64,000 nt of DNA. It comes from Streptomyces californicus. Its GTDB lineage: Bacteria; Actinomycetota; Actinomycetes; Streptomycetales; Streptomycetaceae. The stretch's first letter is position 1. Each line of letters opens with the position of its first letter. A program made the position numbers and the translations under genes. The notes under the pieces are model-generated. The model was not told the origin of the DNA. It searched no databases and worked only from the letters and a program-made list of their open reading frames with translations. The stretch lies in assembly GCF_000717645.1 (NCBI RefSeq), contig NZ_JNZZ01000008.1, forward strand, positions 124,001-188,000, read 5' to 3'. Positions 1 through 8,554 of the stretch are shown here, piece after piece.

Positions 1-298
1 GGACGAAGAAGGTGATCTGGATGTCGGCGCGGATGTTGTCCTGGCAGATCAGGCCCTCGCGCCCGGCGCGGTGGATCTCGATCTTCTTCACCGAGATGTC
101 CATGGTCTCGGCCTTGTGGAGCACGGGCAGGACGACGGCCCCGGTGAAGGTCACGTCGACCTTCTTGGTCTTGGAGATGATCAGCGCCTTGCCCTGCTCG
201 ACCTTGCGGAACAGCCGGGTGATGACGAAGACGACGGCGATGACGATGAGCAGGACAGCGGCGATGAGCACGCCTATGCCCAGGGAGATGGCATCCAT
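1..298 (-). CDS. Flotillin-family (SPFH) protein, N-terminal part
   Basis: Only the first 99 codons are in the window; the gene continues beyond its left edge. The protein opens with one membrane segment (about residues 7-28), followed by the start of an SPFH/band-7 domain (ITRLFRKVEQGKALIISKTK, then a block on b-strands ending DIQITFFV). Flotillins scaffold ordered membrane microdomains and often pair with an NfeD/OB-fold membrane protein, as in E. coli YqiJ-YqiK. The ATG has an AAGGA ribosome site about 8 nt upstream. It lies 223 bp downstream of an OB-fold-like membrane gene on the same strand, so the two probably form a transcription unit; the gap holds only degenerate CCGGGGCGGTC repeats. 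A second flotillin lies at 14433-15908. Family call is confident, the specific role is inferred. Confidence 0.85.
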   Translation of the reverse strand, partial: MDAISLGIGVLIAAVLLIVIAVVFVITRLFRKVEQGKALIISKTKKVDVTFTGAVVLPVLHKAETMDISVKKIEIHRAGREGLICQDNIRADIQITFFV

Positions 299-521
299 AG
301 AGAGTCCTTGGCGGCTGGTCGGTACAGAAGTTCGTAGGTGGGCGGGTCCGTCGTACGCACGGGGCGGGCGGTCCGGCACGGACCCGCTCCACGGCGCGGT
401 GGTCCGACGGGACCGGGGCGCCGACCGGTGCGGGCCGGCTCCGGGGCGGTCCCGGGGCGGTCCCGGAGCCGTTCCGGATCGGGCCCGGATCAGCTCCGGG
501 GCGGTCCGGGCCGGCTCCGGG

Positions 522-1199
522 TCAGCGGTTCGGTCCGCCCGGCAGTTCGTGCGGTCCGGAGTTCGGGCCCGGGTCCAGCGCCGCGTCGTAGGGCGAGACC
601 CAGAAGAACTCGCCCTCCTCGTCGTACGCGTAGAGGAGCCCCGTACTGCCCATGACGAGCGGTGCGTCCCCGGCGGCCGGGCCCGAGAGCGGGTGCAGTG
701 GTTCGGCGAGCCGGACCTGCACGACGGCGGTCGATCCGTCGCGCGAGACGACCTCGGCCTGTCCGAAGACCCCGGTGACGGAGCCGGTGCGGATCGTGCA
801 GACGCTGCCCAGGAAGTCGAGGCGGGATGGGGGAGGTTCCGCCGGGAAGTGCCGGCGGAAGCGGTGCAGCAGAAGACGGACGGCCGCCCAGGCGAGGAGC
901 AGCGACCCCGCGAGCACGGCGACGGAGAGCAGGGTGCGGGCGGTGCCGCCGGTCCCGCTCCGGTGCAGCAGGACCGTGCCGGTCAGGCTGCCGAACCAGG
1001 CGAGGACGACGAGCAGGGAGAAGGAGACCGAGACCGGGACGCCGCTGAGACCGGCCGGAGCGGTGTCGAGGTCGCCGTCGAAGGAGTCGTGGCCCGCGGC
1101 CCCGGCCAGCACCAGCAGCCAGAAGCAGACGACGACCACCAGGGCCGCGCCGAAGATGACGGCGGGGAACGCTAGTGCCGCGCTCAGGAACTCGTCCAT
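522..1199 (-). CDS. Membrane protein with C-terminal OB-fold-like domain (YqiJ/NfeD-like partner of flotillin)
   Basis: The 225-residue protein has three predicted membrane segments (about residues 8-32, 55-78 and 88-111) and a soluble C-terminal half. That half contains a b-rich stretch (FLGSVCTIRTGSVTGVFGQA, then STAVVQVRLAEPL) resembling the OB-fold tail of YqiJ/NfeD-type proteins. I chose the ATG at 1199 because GGGGGTG lies just upstream and the first membrane segment starts right after it; the frame stays open much further upstream but codes low-complexity sequence there. It precedes a flotillin gene on the same strand, the usual arrangement of these families. Upstream, on the way to the divergent PucR gene, lies the shared promoter-like block at 1656-1707. 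The OB-fold assignment rests partly on context. Confidence 0.75.
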   Translation of the reverse strand: MDEFLSAALAFPAVIFGAALVVVVCFWLLVLAGAAGHDSFDGDLDTAPAGLSGVPVSVSFSLLVVLAWFGSLTGTVLLHRSGTGGTARTLLSVAVLAGSLLLAWAAVRLLLHRFRRHFPAEPPPSRLDFLGSVCTIRTGSVTGVFGQAEVVSRDGSTAVVQVRLAEPLHPLSGPAAGDAPLVMGSTGLLYAYDEEGEFFWVSPYDAALDPGPNSGPHELPGGPNR

Positions 1200-1261
1200 C
1201 GGTCCCACCCCCTGTGGTCGTGCGCGCCGCCCCCGTGACGGCGCGTTCAGTCGGTTCCGGC

Positions 1262-1385
1262 CCCGGCGCCCGGTCCCGGTTCCGTTGTCGGCTCCGGCAC
1301 CGGTTACGGCTCCGGTTGTGGTGACGACTCCGGTGGCGGTGCCGGTTCCGGGTTCGGCTCCGGGAGGCGGCCGGTTGGGGCTTCC
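1262..1385. repeat. Degenerate GGTTCCGG-type low-complexity tract
   Basis: Short imperfect units of the form GGTNCCGG / GGCTCCGG recur across this stretch. It forms part of a 564-bp gap (1200-1763) between two divergent genes. The rest of the gap up to about 1650 is C-rich with CCCCCGTG-type runs and no convincing gene; its right end holds the conserved block described separately. Confidence 0.6.
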
Positions 1386-1655
1386 GAGGCTTCCGGGTGA
1401 CGGGGGCCCGGCCCCCGCGGCGTGGTCGAACCCGCCGCGGCGACCGGGGCGTTCCCCTCGGGCCCCGTGCCGGACCCCTGGCCCGTGCCGTCCTCGATCC
1501 CCCGTGGACGGTACGGAATCCGAGCTCCGGGAGGCTCCCGTGCCCCCGTTCCCGTGCTCCCCCGAGCTTCCCCCGTGCTCCCCCGGTGCGCTTCCCCCGG
1601 TGTGTCTCCCCCGTGGTGTTGCTGACCTGATCCTGACACCCCGGGGTGGTACCGC

Positions 1656-1707
1656 GCATTGCCGGAACCCGGCAATCTTTACGCGGTGCTGATGCCGGGC
1701 ACCGGCA
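1656..1707 (-). promoter_or_regulatory. Conserved block with two TGCCGG-N3-CCGGCA dyads, copy 1
   Basis: Two operator-like dyads lie 33 bp apart: TGCCGG-AAC-CCGGCA at 1660-1674 and TGCCGG-GCA-CCGGCA at 1693-1707. Read on the minus strand the block runs CCGGCATCA, six variable bases, CGTAAAGATTGCCGG, two variable bases, TCCGGCA. The same string with the same spacing occurs at 16627-16670. This copy sits between the OB-fold/flotillin operon (minus) and the PucR-type gene (plus, starting 1764). Dyad symmetry and position suggest a regulator-binding site. The binding protein is not known; the adjacent PucR protein is the obvious candidate. Confidence 0.6.
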
Positions 1708-1763
1708 CCGCCCCGGTTGCGTTGGGGAAATGACAGGACTGTTGCAAGGCTGAAGGAGAATGC

Positions 1764-2837
1764 GTGGCTGAGCCGAGGATTCCCGACGAAACGCTGGGCG
1801 ATTATGCCCATATCCTGGGCGAAGTCGCCCTCACCGGCCGCCGTCTGACGCGTGACGAACTGGAGGAGCGACGGGCCCTGGGGCGATCGGCGGCGGACGC
1901 GGGGTATCAGCTGCGCGCCCTGGTGACGATGCATTTGGCACGGACGCGTGAGGCGTGGCCGAGCGCCGCTGCCGGAAACTCCCCTGCCGCGACCGACGCC
2001 GTCCTGGCCGCCGTGGAGCAGGCGGTCGACGCCTTCGCGGAAGGTTTCGAGCGCGCCCAACGGCTCACCGTACGCCGGGAGGAGGCGGCGCGCCGGGAGT
2101 TCATCGACGATCTGCTGTACGGGCGCAGCGACCTGGTCCGCCTCGCGGAGCGGGCGACCCGCTTCGGTCTGCGGCTCTCCCGGGCGCACGCGGTGGCGGT
2201 GGCGTCGGGACCGGAGGCGTACACGGAGACGGACGCGGTGCCGCGCAGTGTGGAGACGGCGCTGCTGACGCGGTTCAGCGGCCGCAAGATCCTGCTGACG
2301 ACGAAGGACGGCCGGATCGTCTGCATCGCGCCCGGCAGCCAGCCCGACGTGCTGCGCTACTTCGCCAAGCAGGCGCACGCGGCGACGGACGGCGGCCAGG
2401 TCGCGATCGGCCGCCCGCACAAAGGGCCCGGCGGGGTGGTCCACTCGTACGACGAGGCGCTCGAAGCCCTCGACCTGGCGGACCGGATGAGCATGGACGA
2501 TCCCGTGCTGTACGCCTCCGACCTGCTGGTCTACCCGGTGCTGACCCGGGACCGGCAGGCGATGGCCGATCTGGTGCGCAGTGAGCTGGGGCCGCTGGAG
2601 AAGGCGCGGGGCGGCGCGGAACCGCTGCTGAACACGTTGGCGGTCTACTTCGACGCGGGCTGCGTCGCCGCCGAGACGGCCCGCCGACTGGCGCTGAGCG
2701 TCCGGGCGCTGACGTACCGGCTGGAGCGCATCCACCAGTTGACCGGGTCCGACCCTTCGGACCCGATGCACCGCTACAGCCTCCAGACGGCGGTCATCGG
2801 CGCCCGGCTGCTGGACTGGCCGGCCAAGGAGCTGTGA
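1764..2837 (+). CDS. PucR-family transcriptional regulator (C-terminal HTH_30)
   Basis: A 357-residue soluble protein. Its last 60 residues carry the PucR C-terminal helix-turn-helix: TLAVYFDAGCVAAETARRLA, followed by SVRALTYRLERIHQLTG. The middle resembles the GGDEF-like sensory domain of this family (VAIGRPHKGPGGVVHSYDEA). The GTG start is preceded by AAGGAG at 5 nt; an ATG four bases upstream is out of frame and stops at once. The gene is divergent from the OB-fold/flotillin operon, and the intergenic region holds two TGCCGG-N3-CCGGCA dyads that could be its operators. Members often control purine or amino-acid catabolism, but many Streptomyces paralogues have no known target, and no catabolic gene lies nearby. 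Confidence 0.9.
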   Translation: MAEPRIPDETLGDYAHILGEVALTGRRLTRDELEERRALGRSAADAGYQLRALVTMHLARTREAWPSAAAGNSPAATDAVLAAVEQAVDAFAEGFERAQRLTVRREEAARREFIDDLLYGRSDLVRLAERATRFGLRLSRAHAVAVASGPEAYTETDAVPRSVETALLTRFSGRKILLTTKDGRIVCIAPGSQPDVLRYFAKQAHAATDGGQVAIGRPHKGPGGVVHSYDEALEALDLADRMSMDDPVLYASDLLVYPVLTRDRQAMADLVRSELGPLEKARGGAEPLLNTLAVYFDAGCVAAETARRLALSVRALTYRLERIHQLTGSDPSDPMHRYSLQTAVIGARLLDWPAKEL

Positions 2838-2964
2838 CCGCCGGCGGCCCCGCGCCGGGGAGGGCGCGGGGCGCGGTGGTGGCCGGGGCGCTCCAAGGGG
2901 GGTGAGCACCCCGGCCGGCCGGTGAGGACGGGGTCGCGGCCCGGTGGTCGGCCGGGGGCCGCGC

Positions 2965-3065
2965 GACCGCACCGGCGGTTCAGGGGCCGGACCTGCGGTT
3001 CAGCTACCGCACCGGCGGGGTGAAGATCCACCGGACCTGCGGTTCAGGGGCCGCGCCGGCAGGTC
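2965..3065. repeat. Imperfect direct repeats downstream of pucR-like gene
   Basis: The phrase CCGGACCTGCGGTTCAG recurs at two places, with related CACCGGCGGTTCAGGGGCC units, in the 275-bp gap between convergent genes. No gene is visible here. Confidence 0.55.
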
Positions 3066-3112
3066 AGGGAAGTGGATTCCGTGCGGACCTGCTCCCGGTG
3101 ATCGCCGGTCGC

Positions 3113-3568
3113 TCAGAGGTCGAACTCGTGCGGCGGCAGGTCGAGCGCGAAGCACGCCTCCCGTACGACGCCCCGCTCGGTGGCGTCGAAGTCGCCGTCC
3201 GCGCCGCCGATGACGATGCCGATCTGGATCACGGCACGGGCCTCGGCGGGCTTCTTCTTCGCCTTGGCGATCTCCTGGATCACGCTGACCTTGCCGAAGG
3301 CGAAGTCGGCGGTGAGCTGGTCGACGTACGCGTTGAAGCGGCGCTGCAGGTCCTCGGCGGGGAAGTTGCGCAGGACGTCGTTGGCCCCGATGAGCGCGGC
3401 GACGCGCTGACGCTCCGCGGGGTCGACCGAGCCGTCGGCCGCGGCGACGAGGGCGCACATGGCCATGCTCGCGTCCCGGAAGGACCCCGACTTGAGCTCG
3501 TTCTTCTTCGCCTCCAACTGCGTCTGCATCGACGAGGCGGATTCCTTGATGCGGTCCCACAGAGCCAT
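3113..3568 (-). CDS. TerB-family tellurite-resistance-like protein
   Basis: The 151-residue protein is full length for TerB. Its features match the family: an N-terminal amphipathic segment ([20 protein letters not shown]), two related halves with acidic motifs ([20 protein letters not shown] and [20 protein letters not shown]), and a C-terminal hydrophobic tail. TerB-type helical bundles bind divalent metal at the membrane and take part in tellurium and stress responses in the TerD/TerC network. The ATG has AAGGAG 6 nt upstream. No terD homologue lies next to it, but a TerC-type gene is present 41 kb away at 44095-45063. It is divergent from hemC across a 279-bp gap. Confidence 0.9.
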   Translation of the reverse strand: MALWDRIKESASSMQTQLEAKKNELKSGSFRDASMAMCALVAAADGSVDPAERQRVAALIGANDVLRNFPAEDLQRRFNAYVDQLTADFAFGKVSVIQEIAKAKKKPAEARAVIQIGIVIGGADGDFDATERGVVREACFALDLPPHEFDL

Positions 3569-3847
3569 GACGTCTCCTTATGTGCTGCGTTCTGCGTTCT
3601 ACGGAGTGGTGCTGAGCCGGGATCGAGGCACCTCTACAGCCGTGTAGAGATTAGCAGCGTGCGCACCGCTCCCGCGCCGGGTTCGAGACGGCTTCCCCGG
3701 TACGGCATCCGCCTCGCACGTATGACCGCTCGCACGCACGCGCTACGGCATGACGTGTCGTCGGACGGCCAACACCCGTGTCCGAAAGCGGAGATGAACG
3801 CCGCGTCCGGACGGTGGACGGCCCGCCGGACCCTCTATCGTGGCGCC

Positions 3848-4780
3848 ATGTCCGTCGATCTGATCCGCATCGTCTCCCGTGACTCGCCCATGGCGCTGGC
3901 CCAAGTGGAGCGCGTACGCAGCGAGTTGTCCGCCCTGCACCCCGGCATCCGCACGGAGGTGGTCCCGGTGAGGACGACCGGCGACAAGTGGATGGGCGAT
4001 CTCAGCGCGGTGGAGGGGAAGGGCGCGTTCACCAAGGAGGTCGACCAGGCCCTGCTCGCCGGGGAGGCGGACCTGGCGGTGCACTGTGTCAAGGACATCC
4101 CGGCGGACCGCCCGCTGCCCGCCGGCACGGTCTTCGCCGCCTTCCTCCGGCGCGACGACATCCGCGACGCCCTGATCCACCCGGGCGGCCTGACCCTCGA
4201 CGCGCTGCCCGCCGGTACCCGGATCGGTACCTCCTCCGTACGCCGTTCCGCCCAGCTCGCCGCGTCGCACCCGCACCTCGACTGCGTACCGATGCGCGGC
4301 AACGCCAACCGCCGGCTGGAGAAGCTGGCGGCGGGGGAGGCGGACGCGCTGCTGCTGGCCGCGTCGGGGCTGGAGCGGATCGACCGCGCGGACGTGATCA
4401 CCGAGATCCTGTCGACCGAGGTGATGTGCCCGCCGATCGGCGCGGGCGTGCTCGCGCTCCAGTGCCGCGAGGGCGACGACGCCGTCATCGACACGGTGAG
4501 CGGTCTCGGCGACCCGGCCGCACACCGCGAGACGACCGCCGAGCGGATGTTCCTCCATGTGCTCCAGGGCCACTGCAACAGCCCGATCGCCGGGTACGCA
4601 CGCGTCGAACGGAACGGCGACCTCTCGCTCCGCGCGAAGGTGTTCACGCCGGACGGCAAGACCGTGCTGAACGCGCACGAGTGGGCCGGCCCGCTGGACC
4701 CCGCCACCCTGGGCACGTCGGTCGCGGTCGCCCTGCTCCGGCAGGGGGCGCGCGAACTGATCGACGGCATCGCGCACTGA
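3848..4780 (+). CDS. hemC: Hydroxymethylbilane synthase (porphobilinogen deaminase)
   Basis: The enzyme joins four porphobilinogen units into hydroxymethylbilane in haem, sirohaem and corrin synthesis. The 310-residue protein shows the expected series of motifs: [47 protein letters not shown] and the cofactor-attachment region [13 protein letters not shown] with its cysteine. Several positions depart from the common consensus: AVHSLKD is AVHCVKD, RGNVxTRL is RGNANRRL, and the cofactor loop reads GHCNSPI. No hemA, hemD or hemB lies beside it, whereas Streptomyces usually keep the main hemC in such a cluster. It is therefore probably a second, divergent copy. The ATG gives the normal family N-terminus. 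Confidence 0.9.
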   Translation: MSVDLIRIVSRDSPMALAQVERVRSELSALHPGIRTEVVPVRTTGDKWMGDLSAVEGKGAFTKEVDQALLAGEADLAVHCVKDIPADRPLPAGTVFAAFLRRDDIRDALIHPGGLTLDALPAGTRIGTSSVRRSAQLAASHPHLDCVPMRGNANRRLEKLAAGEADALLLAASGLERIDRADVITEILSTEVMCPPIGAGVLALQCREGDDAVIDTVSGLGDPAAHRETTAERMFLHVLQGHCNSPIAGYARVERNGDLSLRAKVFTPDGKTVLNAHEWAGPLDPATLGTSVAVALLRQGARELIDGIAH

Positions 4781-4797
4781 GCCGCGGCGAGCGTCCG

Positions 4798-4858
4798 GAG
4801 GCGTCCGCAGGCGTACGGAAGAGTACGAAGGCGTACCGAGGCGTCCGCAGGCGTACGG
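4798..4858 (+). repeat. Exact 21-bp direct repeat, 40 bp apart
   Basis: The 21-mer that begins GAGGCGTCCGCAGG and ends CGTACGG occurs at 4798-4818 and again at 4838-4858, with a diverged copy between them. It lies just after the hemC stop, in non-coding DNA rich in CGTACGG motifs. Confidence 0.7.
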
Positions 4859-4935
4859 CCGCCCCCGAAGCCGTACGGAGACGCCCGCAGGTACACCCCG
4901 GAGTGCACAGCCGTGCTGTACGGAGACGCGCGTAC

Positions 4936-4984
4936 GCCGGAGCCCCCGGACCCCACCGTGCTCGTGGGGTCCGGGGGCTCCGGC
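4936..4984. terminator. Bidirectional terminator, 21-bp perfect stem
   Basis: Arms 4936-4956 and 4964-4984 are perfectly complementary, with a 7-nt loop (CGTGCTC). The stem begins GCCGGAGCCCCCGG. It sits between the convergent hemC and antiporter genes. There is no U-tract, as is usual for Streptomyces terminators. Confidence 0.9.
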
Positions 4985-5012
4985 GCCGGTCGTGCGACCG
5001 TCCTGCCGGGGG

Positions 5013-6308
5013 CTATTCGCGCTTCTCGCCCGCCGGTTCCGGGGTGAGGTCGTCGTGCGAGCCCAGCCGGCGTTCGGGAGCGGACTTCGGGGCCGGTTCG
5101 GCGGGCTCCACAGGGCTCGCGCCCGTACTCTTCCCGGCGGCGGGCTCGCCGCCGCCGCGACGGGCCGCGATCTTCTCCGCGAGGGGCTGCGTCCACCGTG
5201 CGGTGAGCGGGCCGACGATGACGAGGATCAGGACGTACGCGGTGGCGATCGGGCCGATGCGCGGCTCGGTGGCGACGGCCAGACCGGCGATGACGATGGA
5301 GAACTCACCGCGCGCCACGAGGGTGCCGCCCGCCCGCCAGCGGCCGCGCGAGCCGACTCCGGCGCGGCGTGCCGCGTAGTAGCCCGTGGCGATCTTGGTG
5401 AGGGTGGTGATGACGGCCAGCAGGGCGGCGGGCAGCAGCACCGGCGGGATGTCGGCCGGGTTCGTGGAGAGCCCGAAGAAGACGAAGAACACGGCGGCGA
5501 ACAGGTCCCGCAGCGGGGTGAGCAGCTTGCGGGCGCCCTCGGCGACCTCGCCGGAGAGCGCGATGCCGACGAGGAACGCGCCGACGGCCGCCGAGACCTG
5601 GAGCTGCTGGGCGACGCCGGCGACCAGGACGGTGAGGCCGAGGACGACCAGGAGCAGCATCTCCGGGTTGTCGGAGGAGACCGCGCGGCTGATCAGACGG
5701 CCGTGGCGGAGCGCCAGGTAGAGGACGATGCCGACGGCGCCGAGGGCGATGACGAGCGCGAGGCTGCCGCCGGCCAGGCTGACCCCGGCGAGCATGGCGG
5801 TCAGCAGCGGCAGGTAGATCGCCATCGCCAGGTCCTCCATGACGAGGACGCCGAGGATGACGGGGGTCTCACGGTTGCCGAGCCGGCCGAGGTCGGTCAT
5901 CACCTTGGCGATCACGCCGGACGAGGAGATCCAGGTGACTCCGGCGAGCGCGACGGCGCCGACCGGTCCCCAGCCGAGCATCAGGGCGGCGACGGCGCCG
6001 GGCGTCGCGTTCAGCACGAAGTCCACGGCGCCGGAGGGGTACTGCGTCTTGAGGCTGGTGACCAGCTCGGACGCGCTGTATTCGAGGCCCAGCAGGAGGA
6101 GCAGCAGGATGACGCCGATCTCGGCGCCCACCATGGTGAACTCCTCGCTCGCCTTGAGCGGGATGAGCCCGCCGTGCCCGAACGCGAGCCCCGCCAGCAG
6201 GTAGAGCGGGATGGGGGAGAGTCCTATCCGGCCGGCGAACCGGCCGACGAGCCCGAGCCCGAGGATGACGGCCCCCAGCTCCACCAGCAGTGCGGTCGTG
6301 TCGTGCAT
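5013..6308 (-). CDS. Cation:proton antiporter, CPA2 family (KhtU/KefB-like)
   Basis: The 431-residue membrane protein has about twelve hydrophobic segments and a hydrophilic C-terminal tail from about residue 385. CPA2-type features include the N-terminal GRFAGRIGLSPIPLYLLAGL motif and an acidic intramembrane motif near SAAVGAFLVGIALSGEVAEG. It probably exports K+ or another monovalent cation in exchange for H+. It starts 2 nt after the stop of a TrkA-C-domain gene, so the two are translationally linked. The pair matches the KhtT-KhtU arrangement, in which the small cytosolic subunit gates the channel. The C-terminus lacks a TrkA-N domain, which fits regulation by a separate subunit. Confidence 0.9.
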   Translation of the reverse strand: MHDTTALLVELGAVILGLGLVGRFAGRIGLSPIPLYLLAGLAFGHGGLIPLKASEEFTMVGAEIGVILLLLLLGLEYSASELVTSLKTQYPSGAVDFVLNATPGAVAALMLGWGPVGAVALAGVTWISSSGVIAKVMTDLGRLGNRETPVILGVLVMEDLAMAIYLPLLTAMLAGVSLAGGSLALVIALGAVGIVLYLALRHGRLISRAVSSDNPEMLLLVVLGLTVLVAGVAQQLQVSAAVGAFLVGIALSGEVAEGARKLLTPLRDLFAAVFFVFFGLSTNPADIPPVLLPAALLAVITTLTKIATGYYAARRAGVGSRGRWRAGGTLVARGEFSIVIAGLAVATEPRIGPIATAYVLILVIVGPLTARWTQPLAEKIAARRGGGEPAAGKSTGASPVEPAEPAPKSAPERRLGSHDDLTPEPAGEKRE

Positions 6309-6310
6309 AG

Positions 6311-6781
6311 TCAGCCCTCCGCAATGATCTCGGAGAGCGCGTCCACGCCCTCACGTGTACCGACGGCGACGAGCGTGTCGCCGATGGCCAGTCGGAAATC
6401 CGGTTCCGGCGACGGGTGCGCGCTGTGGGTGCGCAGCACCGCCACGATGGACGCCCCGGTCCGGGTCCGCGCCCGCGTCTCCCCCAACAGCCGCCCGCCG
6501 TACGGGGAGCGGGACCCGAGCGGGATGTGCTCGGTGACCAGGTCGATGCCCTCGGTCCGTACGGCGTCGATGGGCGCCGGATCGATGAGGTGCGCGAGGG
6601 CGGTGGCCTCGGTCGTCGTCAGGGGGACGGAGAGTTGGCACGAATCAGGGTCGTCCTGTTCGTAGAACCCGATGAACCGGCGGCCGTCGTGGTGGACGAC
6701 GACCGAGATGTGCTGGCCCGTCTCGGTCGTGAAGTCGTACTGAGCACCCACTCCGGGCAGTGACGTACGGCGGGTTCCCAT
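6311..6781 (-). CDS. TrkA-C domain regulatory subunit (KhtT-like)
   Basis: The 156-residue soluble protein is the upstream partner of the CPA2 antiporter and ends 2 nt before its start. The C-terminal 70 residues form a TrkA-C/RCK-C domain (LGETRARTRTGASIVAVLRT, then FRLAIGDTLVAVGTREGVDA), which binds ligands and gates associated transporters. The N-terminal half resembles the KhtT N-domain. I placed the start at the ATG at 6781, preceded by GGAGGAAG, rather than at an upstream in-frame codon. An AT-richer stretch around 6826-6850 upstream may hold the promoter. Confidence 0.88.
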   Translation of the reverse strand: MGTRRTSLPGVGAQYDFTTETGQHISVVVHHDGRRFIGFYEQDDPDSCQLSVPLTTTEATALAHLIDPAPIDAVRTEGIDLVTEHIPLGSRSPYGGRLLGETRARTRTGASIVAVLRTHSAHPSPEPDFRLAIGDTLVAVGTREGVDALSEIIAEG

Positions 6782-6965
6782 GGCTTCCTCCCGAGACGTG
6801 CGGCGGTACGCGCGCACTTGGCGATCTCTTTATCCGGCCATTACCTTATCGGGCGACGAGGATCCGTCGAGGGGCCGAGGACCCGGTGCCGTCGGCCCGG
6901 CGGCCATGGCGAACGGGTGCCCGGACCGCCCCCGGCCGTATGCCGCACCTGTCCGAAAATCGCCC

Positions 6966-7514
6966 CTACCCGGCGCGCTCGGGTGCGAGCAGTTCCAGCG
7001 CCTCCTCCCACGGGAAGACCGCCGTCTCACCGGACTTGGGCGTGTGCGGCGTGGCGGAGCTGACCCGTACGCCCATGGCGCGCAGCCTGGCCAGACTCTC
7101 GACGTACGCGGGGTGCCGGGCGAGGAAGGAGTTCACGGCGGGGAGGACGGCGGTGGGGACGCCCTGCCCGTACGCCTCGCAGAGGATGCCGAGGGCCAGG
7201 GTGTCCGCGATGCCGGCCGCCCACTTGTTGACGGTGTTGAACGTGGCGGGGGCGACGGCGATCGCGTCCGGGTCCGGAAACGGCCGGGGTTCGCCGGGGG
7301 AGCGCCAGGCGGAGCGGACCGGGTAGCCGGTCCGCGCCTCGACGGCCGCCACGTCGAGGAAGCCGAGCCCCTGCGGGGTGGCGACGACGCCCACGTCCCA
7401 GCCGGCGTCCTGCGCGGCGGCGAACAGCACGTCGGCGTCACGGGCGACCCCGGCCGCGCAGACGACGACGTACAGGAACGGCCTGCGGCCCCTCGATCCG
7501 GACGGTTCGCGCAC
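6966..7514 (-). CDS. Flavoprotein of the HFCD family (phosphopantothenoylcysteine decarboxylase-like)
   Basis: The 182-residue protein has an N-terminal Rossmann-like strand (RPFLYVVVCAAGVARDADVL) and the family motif APATFNTVNKWAAGIADTLA, which resembles the FMN- and substrate-binding loop of homo-oligomeric flavin-containing Cys decarboxylases. Such proteins bind FMN; in CoA synthesis they decarboxylate phosphopantothenoylcysteine, but the stand-alone actinobacterial members are mostly uncharacterised. The GTG start at 7514 follows GGAGG by 7 nt; a nearby ATG is in another frame. It is divergent from the reductase-like gene at 7756. No coaC/dfp partner domain is present, so a role in CoA synthesis should not be assumed. 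Confidence 0.8.
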   Translation of the reverse strand: MREPSGSRGRRPFLYVVVCAAGVARDADVLFAAAQDAGWDVGVVATPQGLGFLDVAAVEARTGYPVRSAWRSPGEPRPFPDPDAIAVAPATFNTVNKWAAGIADTLALGILCEAYGQGVPTAVLPAVNSFLARHPAYVESLARLRAMGVRVSSATPHTPKSGETAVFPWEEALELLAPERAG

Positions 7515-7669
7515 GGGAAGACCTCCATCGGTCCGGTGACTGTCGGTGTGGTGTGGTGCGATGCGGTCAGCGTAGGGCGAGGGTGTCGGGCGACGGACTG
7601 AAGGAGAACGGCCGTGAACCGGCGGCGGGACCGATGAGTTCCGCGGCCACGACACGTCTCGTCTCTGCC

Positions 7670-7745
7670 GTCGTTCGCACACGAGCACGCGTACGAACAG
7701 CGCATGAGCAGGCGTACAAGCAGCACACGAGCAGGCACACGAGCA
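7670..7745 (+). repeat. Short ACACGAGCA direct repeats upstream of reductase gene
   Basis: Four units related to ACACGAGCAGGC or ACGAACAGCGC lie in the leader just before the AGGAGG ribosome site of the gene at 7756. They are A-richer than their surroundings. They could be operator half-sites or simply slipped repeats. Confidence 0.5.
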
Positions 7746-7755
7746 GGAGGAACGC

Positions 7756-8400
7756 ATGGCGCAGTTGCTGAGGGTCCAGAACTTCACCGTCTCGTCGGAC
7801 GGGGTCGCCGCGGGGGAGGACCAGACGCTGGAGCGGCCGTTCGGCGATGTCGACCCCGGGGACCTGTTCTCCTGGGCGGGGGCGACGGCCAGTTGGCCGA
7901 ACCGGACGGACCCGGGCGGCAGCCGGGGCCTGGACGACTACTTCACCCGGGACTTCACGCACAACATCGGGGCCGAGATCATGGGCCGCAACAAGTTCGG
8001 CCCGCAGCGCGGGCCCTGGGAGAACCACGACTGGCAGGGCTGGTGGGGTGAGGAACCCCCGTTCCACACACCGGTGTTCGTCCTGACGCACCACACCCGG
8101 CCGTCGATCACGCTCTCCGACACCACGTTCCACTTCGTCGACGGCGACCCGGCGACGGTACTGGAGCGCGCGCGGGAGGCGGCGGACGGCAAGGACGTCC
8201 GGCTGGGCGGCGGCGTCACGACGATCCGTGAGTTCCTGGACGCCGGTCTGATCGACACCCTGCACGTGGCGGTCTCACCGGTGGAGATGGGGAGCGGGCT
8301 GCGGCTGTGGGACTCGCCGGACGACCTGCGCGACCGCTACCACCTGGACGTCGTCCCGAGCCCGAGCGGCGTGACACACCACCTGTTCTGGCGAAAGTGA
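7756..8400 (+). CDS. RibD C-terminal/dihydrofolate-reductase-fold protein
   Basis: The 214-residue protein has the fold signature of the RibD C-terminal reductase family: an opening b-strand with catalytic-loop region (LLRVQNFTVSSDGVAAGEDQ), MGRNKFGP, TPVFVLTHHTRP, and the NADPH-binding end DVRLGGGVTTIREFLDAGLI followed by DTLHVAVSPVEMGSGLRLW. Stand-alone members are probably NADPH-dependent oxidoreductases of unknown substrate, and many are induced in stress clusters. The ATG has an ideal AGGAGG site. The leader contains ACACGAGCA-type repeats. It is divergent from the HFCD flavoprotein. Confidence 0.88.
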   Translation: MAQLLRVQNFTVSSDGVAAGEDQTLERPFGDVDPGDLFSWAGATASWPNRTDPGGSRGLDDYFTRDFTHNIGAEIMGRNKFGPQRGPWENHDWQGWWGEEPPFHTPVFVLTHHTRPSITLSDTTFHFVDGDPATVLERAREAADGKDVRLGGGVTTIREFLDAGLIDTLHVAVSPVEMGSGLRLWDSPDDLRDRYHLDVVPSPSGVTHHLFWRK

Positions 8401-8554
8401 GGCCGGGGCCCGGCCAATTTCGGCAAGTGTCCTGCGGGAGCGCGGGGGATCGGGAACAGTCGGATGCGTAGTCGTCCGAGTGCGCAGAGGTACGGAGCGC
8501 CGTCCGGGCACCGCAGGCCGCCCGGACGGCGGCCACTCGAGAAGGACTCCCGTC

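Noticed and set aside
490..1659. Long minus-strand frame of 389 codons overlapping the OB-fold gene
   Set aside because: It is almost pure Arg/Gly/Pro with no domain, and lies antisense or out of phase to better coding sequence. Such frames are common in 72% GC DNA.
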